From PALSA-612 sp963846915 (lineage in GTDB: Bacteria; Actinomycetota; Thermoleophilia; Gaiellales; Gaiellaceae): 64,000 nt of DNA. Position numbers and translations under genes: made by a program. The notes below the pieces were generated by a model, which was not told where the DNA came from, did no database searches, and was given only the letters and a program-made list of their open reading frames with translations. Position 1 is the first letter of the stretch; each line of letters starts with the position of its first letter. Shown one piece after another: positions 39,324 through 49,018 of this stretch. Location: positions 868,001 to 932,000 of the forward strand of contig CAWJXV010000009.1 in assembly GCA_963846915.1 (NCBI GenBank), in the 5' to 3' direction.

Positions 39324-42300
39324 CTAGTCGGTCGTAGCGACCGCCGAGTCGAGCGGTATCTCCGGCGTCGCGACCACATGCAGCGTCGCGAAGATCTCGT
39401 CCCGTTCCCGGGCGAGCTCGTCGACACGCTCGCAAACGGACGGGCCGAGCCTGACCAGCGCGTCGAGCGTCAGGCCCACCTCGTACGGAACCCCGTTCGC
39501 CCGCGCAGACTCGAGACTCTCGGCGAGCGCCCGGCTTGCTTCGTCCAACCGGCCGAGCTGGGCGAGCGCACAGCCTTGCACGCGCGCCAGAGCGGGGACG
39601 ACGGCATAGACCCCCTCGATCGTCGAGACTCGATCGAGGGCCGACGACGTAAGCGCCAGGGCAGCCTCGCTCTCGCCTTCGAGCATCAGGCATTCGGCGA
39701 GCTTCGCCTCCGTCAGCAGGACCTCGCCTCGTTCTCCGGCCCGTTCGTACGTTTCCCTCGCCTCCGTGAGCATCGCCCTTGCCTCGTCGAAGCGCCCCGC
39801 GCGCGCGGCCAGTCGCCCGTAGTCCGCGAGATTGTTCGCGATGTGAGGGCCGGTATCCGATGCCCGAGCGATGAGCAAGGCCTGTCGAAGCAGCGGTTCC
39901 GCCTCCTCGAGGCGGCCCTGATCCGAGAGGAGCTCCGCGCGGTTCGTGAGGGCGAACGAGGCCGCCCACCGGTCGCCTGCCTTCTCGAGCGCCTCCTGGG
40001 CCCCCTCGTACGCCGCGATCGTCTCGTCCCAGCGGCCGAGGAAGTACAGCTGCGTTCCGAGGTTGTTGAGCGTGATGCCCTTCCGGTGCAGGTTGCCGAG
40101 CTCTTCGTAGATCTCCAGCGCGCGCCAGGAGTACACAGCCTCGTCGTAGCGTCCGAGCGCCACGAGGGCGATGTCCAGCACGCGATAGGCGTGCGCCAGC
40201 GCTTCGAGCGCGCCCGAGCGTTCGCCCTCCTCGATGGCCTTCCGCGACCAGGCGATCGCATCCGCCTGATGCCCCTGCTTCCAGCGAACCGCTCCGTACC
40301 ATGCGGCCAGCGCCGCCCGCTGGCCTGATGCGGCGTCGTCGTCGCGATCGCCCAGGACCCGGAGTCCCCGGGTGAGCCACCGCAGCGCCTGCGGGTAGCT
40401 GCCCAGCCCGTACGGGATCTGGGCCACCTTCAGCATCAGCCGCGCCTGTCCAACCACGTCGTCTCCCAGGCGGTCCCGAGCAGCACGGAACGCTGATCCT
40501 GCCCGCGTGAACTCGCCCAGCAGCACACGGACGTCGCCCAGCGACTCGGTCACGCGCGCGATGTCGCCGGTCGCAAGCTCCACCTGTCGCGTCGACGCCA
40601 GCGCCCGCTCGAAGAACGTTGCCGCCTCTGCGTTGGCGTACAGGACCTGAGCCCGATCGCCCGCCAGCCGGGAGTAGCGCCAGGCTCGCTCGAAGTCCTG
40701 CGCGTGGAAGAAATGCAGCGAGAGAAGCTCCGCCTGGTCCTCCGGCTGCGGCGCCCGCCCCTCGATCATCGTCCCGACGCGCTCGTGGAGCTCCCGGCGC
40801 CTGCGGTAGGGGAGCCCTTCGTACGCAGTGTCCCGCGCCATCATGTGCCGGAAGCGGAAGGAACCGTCGCTCCTGCAGCACGACGAGGTCCTGCAGGTGT
40901 GACCACGTCTCGTCGTCCCAGGGCTCGCCGAGGCAGCTTCGGAGGAGGTCGAGCTCGAACGTGGCCCCGATCACTGCGGCCGACCGCAGCATGCGCCGGG
41001 CGGGCGGCGAGAGCCGATCGATCTCGCGAATCATCAGGGCCTCGACCGAGTCCGGGAAGATCGTCGAGATCATCGGCCCGCTGTGCGGCAACGATCAGCT
41101 CGGTCAGGAACAACGGATTGCCACCCGCCCGGGCAGCCAGCGCCGCCGCGTGCCGCGGGCCGCAAGTGGCAGTTCGCCCGTCGCGCGCTCGATCAGCTGG
41201 GCGGACGCGTCCGCCGTCAGCGGCTCGAGCCAGATCTGTACGCGATGCGCGGCCTCGGGCACCGTAAACGTCGTCGGCCGGTCTCGGCGCGTCGCGACGA
41301 CGAGCCAGGGCCGCGCCTCGAGGGTCAACGCGAGGTGGCCGAGGAGGGCGGCAGACGCCTCGTCCAACCAGTGGACGTCCTCGAAGACGATCACGGTCGG
41401 CGTGAGCAGCAGCATGCCGACCAGCTCCGTCACGACCTCCTCCAGCCTGCCCTTGCGGAGCTCGCCGTCGAGCGGCGCCGTCTCCGGCGTGTTCGGGAGG
41501 TCGAGGCCGAGAGGCACCGCGAGCAGCGGCAGCCACGGCAGCAGGTGCGGCGCCGCGCGTTTGACTCGGCGTCGGAGCTGCGCGCGCGTGATCTGGCCGC
41601 CGTCACCAGCGTCCGGCTCAGAGCAGCGAACGAAGCAGGAGCTGAAACGGGTGGTACGGCGTCGTCGCCTCGTACTCGTCGCACTGGATCGAGATGAAGG
41701 TGTCCGACCTCACCTCCTCGGCCAGGGCTTCGATCAGCCGTGATTTCCCGATTCCGGGGTCGCCGACGATCTCGACGATCCTTCCCTCGTACGAGCGCGC
41801 CGACTCCACCGCGTCCACGAGTGTCTGCAGCTCCTGCTCACGTCCGACCAGCGGCGCCTCCCCGCGCCGCACACGTCTGCCTGCTGCCGCCCCGAGCACA
41901 TACGCCTGGACGGGTTCGGACTTCCCTTTGACGGTGAACGGCTCGAGCGGTTCGACGGCGAACTCCGTCCGCGATCGCGACAGCACATCTGCAGTGACGA
42001 GCGATCTGGCCGTCGCCGGCACTCGTCATCAGGCGGGCCGCGAGGTTCGCGGCGTCGCCCTTGAACGAGTACGTGCGCCGGTACGGCGGACCGAAGTCTG
42101 CTGCGAGGATCCGTCCCCGGTTCACGCCCGATCTGCAGCGACAGCGGCAGCCGCGCGTCTCGCGATCGCCCGCAGAGTGCGCAGCATGCGCTCCTCGTCG
42201 TTGCCGCTGCTCGTGGGGGCGCCGGAGACCAGCATGATCTTCCCGCCGCCCGCGGCGATGTCCGTGTCGAAGAATGCGACCTTGTGCTCGAGCGCGATTC

Positions 42301-43171
42301 CCTCCGCCGTGTCGAGGGTCAGCTCGAGGGCGTCGGCCACGGCGTCGACGCCTGCCGTGGCGATGAGCTCGGCGACACCCGCAAAGCGGAGGAAGGCGAT
42401 CGTGAGCGGACGATGCTCGGCCTCCCCTCCGCCCTCGACCAGATGGCTCGAGATGGCGACCGGAACGCAACGCTCGAGATCGATGTCGGCGACGTCGCCG
42501 ACACTGGGCGTCCGGTCGATCTCCAGGGCCGGGGCGCCGGCCAGCAGATAGCCGTCGCCTCGACGACTCCCGAGGTGCGACCGCTCGAGCGCCGCAGCCG
42601 TCGCGCGTGTGATCACGGTCTCGCCCGCCTCGGCCGACGACTCGGCGGCGACCGTCGCGTCGGCGGCAGGTCCCGCGATCACCAGCTCCCGGTGGAGCTT
42701 CCCGACGAAGAAGAAGTCGAAGAGGTCCGTGTGAATGCCGATGGACATCCGGAGGGTCACCCGTCCTGCCGAGGTCTTGAGACGCCCGATCGACCGCATC
42801 GTCCGCTGCATCTCGACCGCCGCGCGACAGGCTCTGGCCGGATGCCCGTCTCCCGTGAACAGGAGGAGCGTTGCGTCGCCTCCCCACTTGATCACCGCGG
42901 CCCCGTAGTCGTACGCCACCGACAGGAGATCGGTGAACGCCGAGTCGAGGACGTCGTTCATCTCCTCCGCGCCGACCTTCCCCTTCTTCGAGAGGAGCTC
43001 GGTCAGGCTCGTGAAGCCCGAGATGTCTGCGAAGGCGAGCGTGCCGTCGATCGACCGGTGGCGGAGGTCTGGCGCGTCCCGCATCCATTCGATCGCGAGC
43101 CTCGAGACATACGGGCTCAGGCGCTCGGAGGCCGGAAACCCGTCGACAGCACTGAGCGCCGTGCGCGCCAC
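39324..43171 (-). CDS. Tandem nucleotide cyclase - NTPase - TPR protein, sAC-like (about seven frameshifts)
   Basis: Around 1,280 codons, broken by frameshifts near 42160, 42130, 42015, 41630, 41150, 41095 and 40863, nearly all +1. Order: cyclase C1 with metal Asp49 (LAFADISGFTSL) and Asp99 (KWGGDATLLLF); cyclase C2, which lacks those Asp residues (TIAFLRFAGV) but keeps RRTYSFKGDAANLAARLM with the Asn/Arg pair; an ATPase with VGREQELQTLVDAV, Walker A VGDPGIGKSRLIEA and VIVFEDVHWLDEAS; then about 500 residues of TPR-like repeats. This is the order found in mammalian soluble adenylyl cyclase. C1 metal ligands plus C2 Asn/Arg would make one composite active site. GTG at 43171 follows TATCCT, a leaderless arrangement. 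Pseudogene status cannot be excluded. Confidence 0.75.
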
Positions 43172-43200
43172 GCGTTCGAGGATACGGCCAGGTCCGGCGG

Positions 43201-43223
43201 CGTCAAGCGCGGGCCGCTTGACG
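43201..43223. terminator. Inverted repeat between DadA-like gene and cyclase gene
   Basis: CGTCAAGCG and CGCTTGACG flank five bases. On the minus strand it lies 19 bases after the oxidoreductase stop and 30 bases before the cyclase GTG. No T-run follows, so an operator for the cyclase gene is equally possible. Confidence 0.4.
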
Positions 43224-43242
43224 GACCCCGGGACGGGGCAGT

Positions 43243-44493
43243 TCAGCGGCGTGTCGCGCGAAGCAGCGGCCGGAAGCGGTCGGGGCTGAGCGGGGCGAGA
43301 TCGATGCTCGTCGGCTCGCCCGCGTAGAGCTCGGCGACGAGCCGCCCCGTGATCGGGGCGAGCGACAGCCCTTTGCGGGCATGGCCGGTCGCGAGCACGA
43401 GCGGCTCGACTCCGACCGGCCGGCCGATCACCGGCAGGCCGTCGGGCGTGCACGGCCGCAGCCCCGCCCAGACCTCGAGCTCGGGCCGCTCCTCGTCGAT
43501 CGCGAGCACGCGCGCGGCAGCCACGCGGATCGCGTCGACCCGCCTCCTGCTGATCGACGTGTCGAGTCCGGCAAGCTCGAGCGTGCCGGAGAGGCGGAGG
43601 CGGCCCGGGAGCGGCGTCGCGATCACGTGCGCCTCGTCCATCGAGATCGGCACCTGCGGGTCGGCCTTCGTCGGCTCGAGGTCGAGGTGATAGCCCTTGC
43701 CGCCCTCCTGCGGGAGGCAGACGCCCAGCGGTTCCGCGAGGGCGGTTGTCCACGCCCCGGCCGCGAGCACGACCGTCCGCGCCCGCAGCGTGCCCTTGCT
43801 CGTGTCGACCGCGATCCCGCCGTTCGCGCGCCTGAGGCTGCGCACCTCGACATGCGTCTCGATCGTCGCGCCCGCCTCCTTCGCCGCGCGGCCGGCGGAG
43901 TAGACGAAGGCGAGCGGATCGCAGTGCGCCTCGTCGGGGAAGTAGACGCCGCCGGCGATGCGCTCGCCGACCGCGGGCTCGAGCCGCCGTGTCTCGTCGC
44001 GGTCGAGCACGTCCGCCGGCACGCCGATCCCGTCAGCGTGCGCGCGGGCCTCGGCGAACGCGGCTTCCGTCTCGTACACGTTGAGGATGCCGCGGCGCTC
44101 GAACCCGGTCGCGAGGCCTTCACGCGCGAGCTCGGCGTGGAGCTCCAGGCCGGCGAGCGACAGCTCCCGGATGATCCGCGTGCCCTCGGCTGCGCGCGAC
44201 GCCGTCGACGCCCTCACGAAGCGGGCGAGCCAGGGGGCGACCGACGGCCGCGGGCGCAGGAAGAAGGGGCTGTCCGGCGAGAGCATCCAGCGCAGGCCGT
44301 TCCGGAGCGACGCCGGGTTCGCGATCGGCGCCGAATGGCTGGGACAGAGGAGGCCGGCGTTCCCCGACGAGGCTCCGGAGGCGAGCTCCTCGCCGCGCTC
44401 GAGCAGCGTCACCGCCGCGCCGCGACGCGCGAGCTCGAGCGCGCAACAGACTCCGATCGCGCCGCCGCCGACGACCACGACCTCGTGCTCCAC
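43243..44493 (-). CDS. FAD-dependent D-amino acid dehydrogenase/glycine oxidase-like protein (DadA family)
   Basis: 416 residues, DAO fold. The FAD motif VVVVGGGAIGVCCALELARRG is at the N-terminus, followed by SGASSGNAGLLCPSHSAPIANP, the DadA-type block. The C-terminal EVWAGLRPCTPDGLPVIGRP and VLATGHARKGLSLAPITGRLVAEL are characteristic. It would oxidise a D-amino acid, glycine or a related amine to the imine. GTG at 44493 is fixed by homology. It appears to be single, 31 bases downstream of a small secreted protein gene. Confidence 0.85.
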   Translation of the reverse strand: MEHEVVVVGGGAIGVCCALELARRGAAVTLLERGEELASGASSGNAGLLCPSHSAPIANPASLRNGLRWMLSPDSPFFLRPRPSVAPWLARFVRASTASRAAEGTRIIRELSLAGLELHAELAREGLATGFERRGILNVYETEAAFAEARAHADGIGVPADVLDRDETRRLEPAVGERIAGGVYFPDEAHCDPLAFVYSAGRAAKEAGATIETHVEVRSLRRANGGIAVDTSKGTLRARTVVLAAGAWTTALAEPLGVCLPQEGGKGYHLDLEPTKADPQVPISMDEAHVIATPLPGRLRLSGTLELAGLDTSISRRRVDAIRVAAARVLAIDEERPELEVWAGLRPCTPDGLPVIGRPVGVEPLVLATGHARKGLSLAPITGRLVAELYAGEPTSIDLAPLSPDRFRPLLRATRR

Positions 44494-44525
44494 GCAGAGA
44501 GGATGGCACAGCGGGGCGAGCCCGC

Positions 44526-45026
44526 TCAGCTCGACGACGAGCAGACGCTCGGGAAGCCGATCGCCGCGCCGGCCTTGGAGGTCTCCCCGGCCAGCTTCTC
44601 GAAGCGGATGTAGGCGAGCGCGGTCCCGGCGATGTCCGGGGCCTCCGCTGCGTGCAACGTCTTCTCGAGCGAGGCGATCACGCGCTGCTTCAGCGCGAGC
44701 CAGCGGTCGATCTTCGCGGCCAGCTCCCGCGGCGTCGCGAGTGCGCGCACCTCGGTGGTCTCGGCCCTGATCAGCGGGATCACCCGCTTGAGCGGCGTCA
44801 CCACCTCGCCGGGGATCGTCACGTCCGATGGAGGGGCGACCGCGTCGAGCCTCGGGCCGTACGCGCCGCAGATCCTGGCCACGTCGGCGAAGTACTCGGC
44901 CTTCGTGGGGGCCGCCTCCGAGCTGCTGTTCCCGAAGGCGAGGACGACGACCGCGGCGACGCCGCCCGCGAGGAGGATCGCGCCCACCCACGCGAGCAGG
45001 TGCGGGGGGCGTTTCATCGGCTCCAT
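44526..45026 (-). CDS. Hypothetical small exported or membrane-anchored protein
   Basis: 166 residues not recognised as a known family. One N-terminal hydrophobic segment (LLAWVGAILLAGGVAAVVVLAFG) after a short basic start suggests a signal anchor. The remainder is helical and charged, with YFADVARICGAYGPRLDAVAPPSD and a final GFPSVCSSSS; the two Cys may form a disulphide. An ATG at 45017 is an alternative start with GGAG closer to it. It resembles small extracytoplasmic helical proteins common in high-GC Gram-positives, but no function can be given. Confidence 0.65.
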   Translation of the reverse strand: MEPMKRPPHLLAWVGAILLAGGVAAVVVLAFGNSSSEAAPTKAEYFADVARICGAYGPRLDAVAPPSDVTIPGEVVTPLKRVIPLIRAETTEVRALATPRELAAKIDRWLALKQRVIASLEKTLHAAEAPDIAGTALAYIRFEKLAGETSKAGAAIGFPSVCSSSS

Positions 45027-45066
45027 GTCCGTACTTCGTCTGCGACCCTCGTGCCGGATCGGTGGC

Positions 45067-45781
45067 TCACCACGGCAGCGCCGGCTCGCCGGCCGTCCAG
45101 CCGCCGTCGACGGGGAGCACGACGCCGGTGATCGCGCTCGCGAGCGGGCTGGCGAGGAAGACGATCGCGGCCGCGATCTCGTCGGCCTGCAAGGAGGCGG
45201 CCGAGCGGGATCCGGCCCGTGGCCGCCCGGGTGAAGATCTCGTTCTCGAAGAACGCCTCCGTCATCGGCGTCACGGTGAACCCGGGAGCAACCGCGTTCA
45301 CGCGCACGCCGTGCTCGGCCCAGTCGATCGCGAGCGACCGGGTCAGCGCCGCGACCGCGCCCTTGCTCGCGGTGTAGGCGGCCTGCTGCGGGAGCGAGAC
45401 GAGCGCGGCCTGCGAGGCGACGTTCACGACCGCGCCCCGACGCGCGCGGAGCAGCGCGGCGAACGCCTGGCACGCGTTGAGCGTCCCGAGGACGTTCACC
45501 TCGAAGTTGCGGCGGAAGTCCTCGGGCGCGAGCTCGTCGACCGGGCGGTTCTCGGTCAACACGCCGGCTGCGTTGACGAGCACGTCGAGCCGGTCGAGGG
45601 ATGCCGCGAGCCGGTCGAGCGCCGCGCGGTCCGTGACGTCGACGGGCGAATCGCCGGCGCGATCGACGATGTGCACCGTGGCGCCGCTCGCCTCGAGCAG
45701 CCGGCGGCAGGCGTCTCCGATCCCGGAGGCGCCGCCGGTCACCACGGCCACGCATCCGTCCAGCCTCAACGTGTCGGCCAC
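45067..45781 (-). CDS. Short-chain dehydrogenase/reductase (frameshift near 45195)
   Basis: Classical SDR of about 237 residues: cofactor motif VVTGGASGIGDACRRLLEASG, LDVLVNAAGVL (NNAG equivalent), the Ser in NVASQAALV, and catalytic YTASK. The Asp in HIVDRAG after strand 2 favours NAD over NADP. An extra base near 45195 breaks the chain; the next frame gives the expected ADEIAAAIVFLASPLASAITGVVLPVDGGW (in parts), then stop at 45067. GTG at 45781 with CATGAT six bases upstream looks leaderless. It is divergent from the glutaredoxin-DinB gene 19 bases away. Substrate unknown. Confidence 0.82.
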
Positions 45782-45800
45782 GCTGCGATCATGCCGCACA

Positions 45801-46535
45801 GTGAGCGGCATCGCCCTCTTCTGGCACCCGGCCTGAGCGAGCTGCGCGGCGGCCAGGGAGTTCCTTGGCGAGCGCGGGGTCGAGTTCGAGTCGCTGAACG
45901 CGCGCGACGGCGGCGAGGGCGAGCGACGGTGGGAGGGAATGGGCCGCCCCACGATCCCGTCGCTCGTCGTCGACGGCCGGGCGGTCCCGATCCTCCACGT
46001 CTCGCAGATCGCCGAGGCGCTGGGGCTGCCCCCGCCGCCGCCGGGCTCGCCGGTTCGCGACGGCGCGGACGCGGCGGCGATCCTCGACGCCTGGCTCGCC
46101 CGGATCCGCGAGACGCCGTGGAGCGCCCTCCTCGCTCCGACGCCGGCACGCGGCCGCTGCCTGCGCGAGCTGACGGTCAACGTCTTCCATCCGTTCGAGC
46201 TCCTGCCGCCGGCCTGGACGAGCGGCGAGCTGGACTGGCGACCCGAGGACGACGGTGCGCGCGAGTCGGAGCTGGCCTCGCACGACGATCTGATCGCCTT
46301 CGCGGAGGCCGCGGCGACGGGCTGGCGCCGGTTCGTGGACGACCACGACCTCGCCGGGCGCGACCCGCTCGTCGACACGCCTCGCGGGAGCGCTCCGTTC
46401 TCGACGCTGCTCGCCTTCCACCGCTGGCACGCCGCCTACCACTATCGCCAGCTCGTGTCCGTGCTCGGCGACGCCGAGGGCGCGCTCGACCTGGACGAGC
46501 TCGACGATCTCGCTCTCCCGAGCGACGTCTTCTAG
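45801..46535 (+). CDS. Glutaredoxin-like/DinB fusion with in-frame TGA (candidate selenoprotein, UxxC)
   Basis: One reading frame runs from the GTG at 45801 to 46535 with a single internal stop, TGA at 45834-45836. Before it: SGIALFWHPA. After it: ASCAAAREFLGERGVEFESLN, then MGRPTIPSLVVDGRAVPILHVSQIAEALGLP. This is a thioredoxin-fold redox domain whose CxxC first Cys is replaced by TGA, giving UASC. No frame change is needed on either side. A 6-bp hairpin 17 bases after the TGA could serve as SECIS. Residues from about 90 are a DinB-like four-helix domain with His-rich segments VNVFHPFELL and AFHRWHAAYHYRQL. Alternatives are a TGC-to-TGA mutation or error. If not recoded, only the domain from about the ATG at 45939 would be made. 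No selenocysteine machinery is in the window. Confidence 0.6.
45853..45868 (+). promoter_or_regulatory. Candidate bacterial SECIS hairpin
   Basis: CCAGGG pairs with CCTTGG (one G-U pair) around a four-base loop AGTT. The loop begins 23 bases after the TGA, and one of its first two bases is G, as bacterial SECIS elements require. A lower GCGC/GCGC stem may extend it across an internal loop. Short hairpins are common in such GC-rich DNA, so this alone is weak. Confidence 0.4.
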
Positions 46536-46544
46536 GCTTCGCGC

Positions 46545-47786
46545 GTGGCGCTGCAGCCCGACCGGACCGTGGCCGAGCTCCTCGAGCTCCAGGAGCTGAC
46601 GGGCGACGAGAACGGGGCGCAGCGGGTCGCCTGGACGGACACGTGGGAGCGGGCGCGCGAATGGCTCCGCGGCAAGCTGGAGGGCGTGCCGGTCGAGGAG
46701 GAGATCGACCAGGCGGGGAACCAGTGGTTCACGCTCCCGGGCGCCTCCGACCGCGCGCTCCTGATCGGCGGGCACATCGACTCGGTTCCCAACGGCGGCT
46801 GGCTCGACGGGTGCCTGAACGTGATGGCCGGAGTCGAGATCCTGCGCCGCCTGGCGGCGGACGGCGAGCCTGCGACCACCGTGCGGCTCGTCAACTGGGC
46901 GGACGAGGAGGGCGCGCGCTTCGGCCGCAGCCTCTTCGGATCGAGTGCGGCCTGCGGGTCGATGCACGACCAGGACGAGCTGCGCCGGCTCACGGATCGT
47001 GACGGCGTCTCGCTGCCGGACGCGCTCGCCGAGCACGGCGTCGACCTCGACCGCGCGACGGAGGCAAGCAGCCAGCTCGAGAACGCGGCCGCCTACATCG
47101 AGCTCCACATCGAGCAGGGGCCGGTGCTCGAAGGGCTCGACCTGCCGCTCGGGGCGGTGCTCGGCACGTTCGGCGTCGAACGGCACCGAATCACCTGGAC
47201 GGGCCAGGCGGCGCACGCGGGCTCGACGCCGATGGACCGCCGCCGGGATGCGCTCGCGGGAGCGGCCAAGCTCGCTCTCGAGCTTCGGAACATCGCGGCG
47301 CGCGTCGGGGACGGGGCCGTCTGCACGTCGGGCAGCGTCGTCTGCCGTCCCGGCATCGTCACCTCCGTCGTCGAGACTGCCGAGCAGCTCCTCGACCAGC
47401 GCCACCTCGACGCCGGCAAGCTCGCCGCGCTCCTCGCCGAGGCGAAGGAGGCGGCCGAGCGCTTTGCGGCGGAGGAGAGCATCGGGGTCGCGTGGGAGCG
47501 GATCTGGTCGATCGAGCCGATACTCTTCGACCGCGGACTGGTGGACATGTGCGATGCGTCGATCGAGGACGTGGCCGGCGCCTCCCATCGGCTCCCGAGC
47601 GGTCCGCTCCACGACGCGGCGGAGGTCTCCCGGGCGGGTATCCCGACGGTGATGATGTTCGTCCAGAGCCTGCGCGGCCTCTCCCACACGAAGCTCGAGG
47701 ACACCCTTCCCGAGCACCTCGAGCTCTCGGTCGAGGCGTTCGATCGCCTGGCGACCGAGGCGATCGTCTCCGTCGCCGCCCGTTAG
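46545..47786 (+). CDS. M20 family Zn-dependent amidohydrolase (N-carbamoyl-L-amino acid hydrolase/allantoate amidohydrolase type)
   Basis: 413 residues. Metal ligands are seen in GGHIDSVPNGGWLDGCLNV (His and Asp), NWADEEGARFG (Glu pair), YIELHIEQGPVLE (His) and the late GLSHTKLEDT (His). The dimerisation domain contains the substrate-type segment GVERHRITWTGQAAHAGSTPMDRRRDAL (in parts). This group hydrolyses N-carbamoyl amino acids, allantoate or ureidoglycolate. It starts at a GTG nine bases after the upstream stop and is likely co-transcribed with the glutaredoxin-DinB gene. It would suit the hydantoin-related enzymes 20 kb away, but linkage is loose. Confidence 0.88.
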   Translation: MALQPDRTVAELLELQELTGDENGAQRVAWTDTWERAREWLRGKLEGVPVEEEIDQAGNQWFTLPGASDRALLIGGHIDSVPNGGWLDGCLNVMAGVEILRRLAADGEPATTVRLVNWADEEGARFGRSLFGSSAACGSMHDQDELRRLTDRDGVSLPDALAEHGVDLDRATEASSQLENAAAYIELHIEQGPVLEGLDLPLGAVLGTFGVERHRITWTGQAAHAGSTPMDRRRDALAGAAKLALELRNIAARVGDGAVCTSGSVVCRPGIVTSVVETAEQLLDQRHLDAGKLAALLAEAKEAAERFAAEESIGVAWERIWSIEPILFDRGLVDMCDASIEDVAGASHRLPSGPLHDAAEVSRAGIPTVMMFVQSLRGLSHTKLEDTLPEHLELSVEAFDRLATEAIVSVAAR

Positions 47787-47883
47787 GCGTCCCCCGAGCG
47801 CGGTTCAGATCTGACGCGAATCGCCGATGAGTGGCGTATGGAGCGCGCCGACAGGGCAGGAAAGCCGTGCTCAGGCGCGTAAC

Positions 47884-47912
47884 TTGCCGCAATCCGGGAT
47901 GAAAGCTATCCT
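47884..47912 (+). promoter_or_regulatory. Promoter of the collagen-like gene
   Basis: TTGCCG (47884-47889) and TATCCT (47907-47912) with a 17-base spacer, 60 bases before the GTG at 47973. GAGGAGG follows in the leader. The preceding bases back to 47787 hold nothing else I can identify. Confidence 0.6.
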
Positions 47913-47972
47913 CGGGCTGAGTTTGCCAGGCGAATGCGCGGTCGAGGAGCCGCCGAGAGCAGAGGAGGTCTC

Positions 47973-48962
47973 GTGAAGAGTGTCAAATTCTGCGTGGCGC
48001 TTGCGGCTGTCGCGTGTATAGGAGTCTTCATCGGAGCCCCGGCCGCCTCGGCGGACCCGGCCGGCTCCTATAGCTCGGCCGTCTTCGCGGACACCGGGCC
48101 CGGCGGCATCATCAGAGCCTGTGTGAGGACGCAGGCCGCCGGCCAGCCGCAGCTGCTGGGGGCCGTCCGCATCATCGATGGACCCGGCCTCGACTTCCAG
48201 GTGCCGCCTCCGCCCTGCAAGAGCACCGAGACGGAGCTCGATTGGCCGAGCGTTCAGGGCGGTGCCACCGGGGCGTCGGGTCCGAGCGGACCCACCGGAC
48301 CGACCGGGCCTAGCGGCGCCCGTGGTCCCACGGGAGCAGGCGTGACCGGCCCGACCGGCGCGAAGGGCGCGACCGGCGCGAAGGGCGCGACCGGCCCGAA
48401 GGGCACGACGGGCGCAACAGGCGCTCGAGGCCCGACCGGTATCAAGGGTCCGACCGGTGCGATCGGCCCGACGGGTGGCCGTGGTCCGACCGGCGCGACC
48501 GGCGCGAAGGGCGCGACCGGCGCGAAGGGCGCGACCGGCGCGAAGGGCGCGACCGGCCCGAAGGGCACGACCGGCGGTCGCGGTCCGACCGGAGTCCGCG
48601 GTCCGACCGGCCCGAAGGGCGCGACAGGCGCTCGGGGTCCGACCGGCGCCGGAACGACCGGCCCGACCGGACCGCCAGGGCCGACGGGGCCGGGCGGCGG
48701 CTTCCCCGGGAGCCAGATCGTCGCCGGGACGCCCGTGACCACGACGACCGGGACGGCGACCGCGACGGCGACGTGTCCGGCCGGCACCTCCCTGCTCGGA
48801 GGCGGCGGCACAGCGGCCGCCGTGAACAACGCCGGTGCGCTCGTATTTCTGTACCAGTCGTATCCGAGCGCGCCCGACACCTGGACTGCCAGCGGGCGAC
48901 TCAGCCGCACCTTCGGTAGCTTGGCCTTGGCGGTCCAGGCGTACGCCGTCTGTACCTCGTAG
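47973..48962 (+). CDS. Secreted collagen-like (Gly-X-Y repeat) protein
   Basis: 329 residues. A signal peptide (VALAAVACIGVFIGAPAASA) is followed by a short domain with two Cys (RACVRTQ, PPPCKS). Next come about 49 Gly-X-Y triplets from residue 97 to about 243, mostly GPT, GAT, GAK and GPK. The C-terminal 80-residue domain (ATATCPAGTSLLGGGG and a final VCTS) resembles heads that cap bacterial collagen-like trimers. Thr in the Y position is typical of bacterial collagens, where it may carry sugars. The repeat DNA contains 18-bp units. GTG start with GAGGAGG six bases upstream. Probably a trimeric surface fibre. Confidence 0.85.
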   Translation: MKSVKFCVALAAVACIGVFIGAPAASADPAGSYSSAVFADTGPGGIIRACVRTQAAGQPQLLGAVRIIDGPGLDFQVPPPPCKSTETELDWPSVQGGATGASGPSGPTGPTGPSGARGPTGAGVTGPTGAKGATGAKGATGPKGTTGATGARGPTGIKGPTGAIGPTGGRGPTGATGAKGATGAKGATGAKGATGPKGTTGGRGPTGVRGPTGPKGATGARGPTGAGTTGPTGPPGPTGPGGGFPGSQIVAGTPVTTTTGTATATATCPAGTSLLGGGGTAAAVNNAGALVFLYQSYPSAPDTWTASGRLSRTFGSLALAVQAYAVCTS

Positions 48963-48984
48963 CTCCAGCACGAAGATGAACCAG

Positions 48985-49015
48985 ATAGCGGGAGGCCACC
49001 GGCCTCCCGCTATCG
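48985..49015. terminator. Bidirectional hairpin terminator
   Basis: A perfect 14-bp stem (GATAGCGGGAGGCC with GGCCTCCCGCTATC) and a three-base loop fill the 56-base gap between the convergent collagen-like and nagZ genes. Confidence 0.8.
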
Positions 49016-49018
49016 TTC

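Noticed and set aside
48346..48570. Short tandem repeats as a CRISPR or non-coding VNTR
   Set aside because: They are 18-bp units coding Gly-Ala-Thr/Gly-Ala-Lys triplets of a collagen-like protein in one frame.
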